This document shows positions 7,651-10,960 of a stretch of DNA of 10,960 nucleotides, piece by piece. The DNA comes from Chitinophagales bacterium. Lineage in GTDB: Bacteria > Bacteroidota > Bacteroidia > Chitinophagales > CAIODY01. A model generated the notes under the pieces. That model was given only the letters and a program-made list of their open reading frames with translations, made no database searches and was not told where the DNA came from. The position numbers and the translations under genes are program-made. Where the stretch lies: positions 1 through 10,960 of the forward strand of contig JAHEYX010000068.1 in the NCBI GenBank assembly GCA_023251415.1, read 5' to 3'. Each line of letters opens with the position of its first letter. Positions within the stretch are counted from its first letter, which is position 1.

Positions 7651-8571
7651 ATGAAGACACTAATTTTATGTAATGATTCTATGGCATTTCCGGCTGTACA
7701 AGTTGCAGTGGTAAATGGCTTATTACATACAATAGTTATTCCGGAAAAAAACAGGCAATTAATTGCTGATGCAAAGCAAGTATTAGCAGGGAGTTCAGTC
7801 GAAATTGAACTAGTTAATAAAGCTAATTTTGCTGAAAAAATAAGTGCGTGCATTAGTAAAAATAATATTGAAGTTGGCTTGGTAATGACTTTTCCCTATA
7901 TACTTCCGGCTAGCGTTTTTAATTTGCCGTCAAAAGGATTTTATAATTTTCATTATGGTCTTTTACCGCAATTTAGAGGCTCGCAACCTATATTACGTCA
8001 GTTGCTTTCTAACAGCATATATGCAGGAGTAACCATACATCAAGTGGATGCAGGAATAGATACCGGGAAAATTTTAAAGCAAGAAAAAGTGGCCATAGCG
8101 TTAACGGATACTTACGCTATCTTACAACAAAAATTAGCACATGCCGCTGCACTAACATTTCCTAAAGTAATACAATTAATTCAAGCACAGGAACCTTTGT
8201 TACTACTGCAAAATGAACAATTGGCCTGTTACTACCCAAAAGTTACAGCCGCTGATTTAACGATTCAATGGAAAACGATGAATAGCCAAACCATTATTCG
8301 TATGGTAAATGCTTGTAATCCTTGGAACAAAAGTGCCTTAAGTACGAGTAGTCAATTGGCAATAGGTATTACAGAAGTGGAAGATTTAGGTATAGATGAA
8401 AGCAATGCTGCACAGGCCGGTGAAGTGTTGTGTTGTGATGAATCGAATTTTATTGTTAAAACAGTTGACAAGCACAAACTTAAAGTTACCATTATTTACA
8501 TGCCTGAAGGTTTTTTTTCAGGATCAAAAATAGCCAGATACGGAATGCGAGCCGGATTATTTTTAAATTAA
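7651..8571 (+). CDS. Formyltransferase, methionyl-tRNA formyltransferase-like two-domain protein
   Basis: 306 residues from the ATG at 7651, which opens MKTLILCNDS, the first strand of the fold; an in-frame upstream ATG at 7579 lies inside the preceding gene. The N-terminal formyltransferase domain (about 1-175) has NFHYGLLPQFRGSQPI with N99 and H101, and VDAGIDTGKIL with D137. The N-x-H spacing and the 36-residue His-Asp spacing match the catalytic residues of Fmt and related 10-formyl-THF enzymes. A C-terminal Fmt-like domain (about 193-300) shows YYPKVTAADLTIQW, ACNPWNKSA and AGEVL. The reaction expected is formyl transfer from 10-formyltetrahydrofolate to an amine. The GRG-type loop that true Fmt uses near residues 35-45 to contact tRNA is missing, and the SLLP motif reads GLLP. 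The acceptor may therefore be a sugar, an amino acid derivative or another small amine rather than Met-tRNA. It probably forms an operon with the binding-fold gene upstream. Confidence 0.85.
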   Translation: MKTLILCNDSMAFPAVQVAVVNGLLHTIVIPEKNRQLIADAKQVLAGSSVEIELVNKANFAEKISACISKNNIEVGLVMTFPYILPASVFNLPSKGFYNFHYGLLPQFRGSQPILRQLLSNSIYAGVTIHQVDAGIDTGKILKQEKVAIALTDTYAILQQKLAHAAALTFPKVIQLIQAQEPLLLLQNEQLACYYPKVTAADLTIQWKTMNSQTIIRMVNACNPWNKSALSTSSQLAIGITEVEDLGIDESNAAQAGEVLCCDESNFIVKTVDKHKLKVTIIYMPEGFFSGSKIARYGMRAGLFLN

Positions 8572-8575
8572 TAGA

Positions 8576-8601
8576 TAAATAAAATATTTAATTAGTTTTT
8601 T
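8576..8601 (+). terminator. Weak AT-only terminator candidate after the formyltransferase
   Basis: A perfect 6-bp stem TAAATA (8576-8581) / TATTTA (8585-8590) with a 3-base loop is followed five bases later by six T residues (8596-8601). The stem has no G-C pair, so it would be unstable. Its place, four bases after the stop codon, is the main support. Confidence 0.25.
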
Positions 8602-8810
8602 ATTACAATATTTAACAAAACACAATTTTATAACTAAAATCCCCAATCAAATGCCCACTAATTATTCTACTCTAGTATTGCTTTCAAGCTAATTGAGCAA
8701 TAAACATAAGTTGAGCTTTTTATTATCTGTTAAGATGACTTGCCACGAACAGGTTATCGTTGAATAAACGTATTCAATTGGTTCTCTACACATTCAATTA
8801 AAGGCAGCAG

Positions 8811-8841
8811 TTGGATGGTCGCAATGCCAAAATTAAATTTC
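8811..8841 (+). promoter_or_regulatory. Candidate Bacteroidota promoter for the repeat-containing secreted protein
   Basis: TTG at 8811-8813, a 20-base spacer and TAAATTTC at 8834-8841 fit the TTG / TAnnTTTG pattern, with one mismatch at the last base. Transcription would begin near 8848, giving a leader of about 55 bases before the ATG at 8904. Confidence 0.4.
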
Positions 8842-8903
8842 GCTAATTAAATGCAGCAAAGTTTTAATTGTTTTTAACGTTATTCTTCATTAAAAAAAAA
8901 TTC

Positions 8904-10960
8904 ATGAAATCATTTTTATCAAAATTTTTTAACTCAAAACAACAAAGTAAATCGGTAGTTATTCTTGCTTTATTTATATTGTTGTTTTCTTTTTCGAGCA
9001 CAGTAAAGGCCCAGACTACCCTCGTAGCAGGTGATATTGCCTTTACCGGTTATATCAGTAATGGTACTGCAGGTGCTTTAGGAACAGATCAATTTTCATT
9101 TGTATTACTGACTAATATTTCCAGTGGAACTGTTATCAATTTTACAGATAATGGATGGAACCGAACCACAGGTGCCTTTTTTGGAACAGAAGGTACAGTA
9201 ACTTGGACTGCCGGTCAATCCATGTTAGCCGGTACAGAAGTAAAAATTTTAGTTACACCGGCTGTATCTGCAACCTATCAAGGAAATGCGATTGCTTCAC
9301 CTGGTACTGTTACGAATGGTTCTGCAGCAATTTCATTATCAGCAAATGGTGACCAAATATATGCCTATCAAGGAACAGCAGGGTCCCCTACTTTTATTAC
9401 TGCAATCAATATGAATGTATATTATGGAACAGCCGGTGAGCCATTTACAGATTCTTTACAATGGGATAATACCTATGCCACGGTAAATTCTGGCGGATTA
9501 CCTACAGCATTAACTACCGGAACCAACGCAATTTGGATTGGTTATTATGGTGTTCAACTTTCTGAACACGATAATGCTTATTTTCTTTGCTCTAATCCAA
9601 ATGTTAACTTGAGCAGTGTTGTAAATATCAAATCTAAAATATTTAATAAATCTTTTTGGACAACCACAGATCAAAATGCCGGAACTGACCCTGTAGGATT
9701 TACTTTGCCAACCGGTTGTAATTACATGCAGGCGGCAGCTTCAATAACTACATCAACTTCATCGCTAAGTGCCTTTTCAACATGTTTAGGTACTGCCTCT
9801 TCAACACAAACGTTTACAGTAAGTGGAACCGGATTAACAGCTAATTTAGGCATTAGTGCTCCTTCCGGTTTTGAAGTATCTACTTCACCAGGAAGTGGAT
9901 TCGGCGCTTCAGTTTCGCTCACACCAAGTAGTGGTTCCGTTTCAACTACAACTATTTATGTTAGATTGGCTGCAAGTGCAAGCGGCTCACCATCCGGCAA
10001 TGTTGCTTGTTCTAGTACCGGTGCAACTACTAAAAACGTAAGTGTTTCCGGTACAACTACCAGTGCTCCTACTTCTGCTAACGCCAATGTTGATCAAACG
10101 ATTTGTGCTTCTTCAGGTAGTGTAAATATGGCAGCCAATACACCTTCTATTGGAACAGGTTCTTGGTCACAAGTAAACGGACCGGTAACAGGTACTATAG
10201 CTAATGTAAGTAATCCAAATACTTCGATCACCGGATTAACTACGTCAGGCTCGTATACATTCCGTTGGACTATTGCAAATTCACCATGTCCGAGTAGTAC
10301 TGATGATATTACAGTAACTGTTAATGCAGCACCAACAACAGCTAATGCCTTTGTTGATCAAACCATTTGTGCAAGTGTGGGAAGTGCTACAATGGCCGGC
10401 AATGCACCTTCTACAGGAACTGGTACATGGTCGCAAGTGAGTGGACCATCTGCCGCAACAATTAATTCAGCAAACAGTGCAACTACTACTATTTCAGGCT
10501 TAACCAGTGCAGGTACTTATACCTTCCAATGGACTATTACCAATGCCCCATGTACTGCTTCTTCTGATCAAATGAATGTGGTTGTTCGTGCAGCTCCTAC
10601 AGCTGCAAATGCCGGTCCTGATCAAACCATTTGTGTTATTGGGGGTAGTGCAACTATGGCGGGAAACAATCCTTCAAACGGTAGCGGAACATGGTCTCAA
10701 ATTAGTGGCCCGGTTGCAGGAACAATTACAACTTCATCAAGTCCAACTACAAGTATTAGCGGTTTAACAACACCGGGTACCTATACCTTCCGTTGGACCA
10801 TTGCGAATGCGCCTTGTTCAAGTACTACAGATGATATCGTAGTTTCTGTAAATGCTGCACCAAGCACTGCTAATGCCGGTATTGATCAAACCATTTGCGG
10901 TACTTCTACTTCCTTTGCAGGTAATTCACCTTCTACAGGTACAGGTGCTTGGTCACAAGT
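8904..10960 (+). CDS. Large secreted repeat protein, C-terminus beyond the window
   Basis: Open from the ATG at 8904 to the window edge without a stop: 685 complete codons. The N-terminus is a long signal peptide: a basic stretch, then VVILALFILLFSFSSTVKA with cleavage before QTT. Residues about 37-270 form an extracellular domain of the kind with FSFVLLTNISSGT, NFTDNGWN and GTVTWTAG, common at the start of Bacteroidota secreted proteins; its function is unknown. Residues about 285-385 are a cysteine-marked beta domain (SAFSTCLGTASS ... PSGFEVSTS ... YVRLAASASGSPSG) clearly related to the one in the protein at 193-4242. From residue 388, Ig/PKD-like repeats of exactly 88 residues begin, each with DQTIC, a GTWSQVSGP-type motif, GTYTFRWTIANAPC and a VNAAPT linker. 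Length and architecture suggest an adhesin-type surface protein; a T9SS or gliding-type C-terminal domain is expected but lies outside the window. No enzymatic motif was seen. Confidence 0.9.
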   Translation, partial: MKSFLSKFFNSKQQSKSVVILALFILLFSFSSTVKAQTTLVAGDIAFTGYISNGTAGALGTDQFSFVLLTNISSGTVINFTDNGWNRTTGAFFGTEGTVTWTAGQSMLAGTEVKILVTPAVSATYQGNAIASPGTVTNGSAAISLSANGDQIYAYQGTAGSPTFITAINMNVYYGTAGEPFTDSLQWDNTYATVNSGGLPTALTTGTNAIWIGYYGVQLSEHDNAYFLCSNPNVNLSSVVNIKSKIFNKSFWTTTDQNAGTDPVGFTLPTGCNYMQAAASITTSTSSLSAFSTCLGTASSTQTFTVSGTGLTANLGISAPSGFEVSTSPGSGFGASVSLTPSSGSVSTTTIYVRLAASASGSPSGNVACSSTGATTKNVSVSGTTTSAPTSANANVDQTICASSGSVNMAANTPSIGTGSWSQVNGPVTGTIANVSNPNTSITGLTTSGSYTFRWTIANSPCPSSTDDITVTVNAAPTTANAFVDQTICASVGSATMAGNAPSTGTGTWSQVSGPSAATINSANSATTTISGLTSAGTYTFQWTITNAPCTASSDQMNVVVRAAPTAANAGPDQTICVIGGSATMAGNNPSNGSGTWSQISGPVAGTITTSSSPTTSISGLTTPGTYTFRWTIANAPCSSTTDDIVVSVNAAPSTANAGIDQTICGTSTSFAGNSPSTGTGAWSQ
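10065..10960 (+). repeat. 264-bp in-frame tandem repeats coding 88-residue Ig/PKD-like modules
   Basis: Units begin at 10065, 10329, 10593 and 10857, the last cut by the window edge. The marker GATCAAAC occurs at 10092, 10356, 10620 and 10884, exactly 264 bases apart each time. Every unit encodes the same pattern: A-P-T, DQTIC, W-S-Q, YTF-WTI, and a second cysteine in [NS]xPC. The DNA is diverged at many positions but the length has not drifted. The two cysteines per unit could form an intradomain disulfide. Confidence 0.93.

Larger units (their letters stand above)
8572..8903. other. 332-base intergenic region, no gene seen
   Basis: No plausible coding frame or RNA gene was recognised. An AT-only inverted repeat TAAATA/TATTTA (8576-8581 and 8585-8590) followed by a T run at 8596-8601 could be a weak terminator for the formyltransferase gene. 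A candidate promoter for the next gene lies at 8811-8841, and an A-tract of nine bases ends just before the next start codon. Confidence 0.6.

Noticed and set aside
9155..10767. Short plus-strand frames inside the last protein (9155-9352, 9856-10041, 10576-10767)
   Set aside because: They are out of frame with the continuous reading from 8904, which has a signal peptide and recognisable repeats; they are shadows.
10065..10960. CRISPR or non-coding repeat array
   Set aside because: The period is a multiple of three, in frame, and encodes conserved protein modules; there are no short identical repeats with unique spacers.

Overview
The window looks like chromosomal DNA of a member of the Bacteroidota. 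It is AT-rich and its start sites lack clear purine-rich Shine-Dalgarno sequences. Promoter-like sites fit the TTG/TAnnTTTG pattern of that phylum. The first long protein ends in a type IX secretion (T9SS) type A sorting domain. The genus cannot be fixed from this sequence; Chitinophagales, Sphingobacteriales or an environmental relative are all plausible.

Layout: (1) 193-4242, a 1349-residue secreted multidomain protein: signal peptide, about 14 propeller-like repeats, a cysteine-marked beta domain, an Ig/PKD-like domain, a MopE-type acidic metal-binding segment, fibronectin-like domains and a T9SS tail, closed by a strong terminator at 4261-4294. (2) 4295-4676, a 382-base gap without a convincing gene, containing several inverted repeats and a possible promoter. 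(3) 4677-6445, three tandem paralogues of the phage tail collar / microcystin-dependent protein family (180, 181 and 181 aa), closed by a perfect 10-bp hairpin terminator. (4) 6504-7637, a periplasmic-binding-protein-fold protein without a signal peptide. (5) 7651-8571, a two-domain formyltransferase related to methionyl-tRNA formyltransferase, 13 bases downstream of the previous gene. (6) 8572-8903, a gap with a candidate promoter. (7) 8904 to the window end, a second large secreted protein, cut by the window edge, with an exactly phased 264-bp (88-residue) repeat.

All genes are on the + strand. The most unusual part is the middle block: three short collar-domain proteins with no other phage structural genes, next to a cytoplasmic-looking small-molecule-binding fold and a formyltransferase that keeps the catalytic Asn/His/Asp but lacks the tRNA-contact loop of true Fmt. 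Both flanking secreted proteins carry the same cysteine-marked beta domain, so the block sits between two related surface or extracellular proteins. A working idea, which is inference only, is that the collar proteins form a surface or secreted appendage and that the binding protein and formyltransferase supply or sense a formylated small molecule or sugar connected with it.
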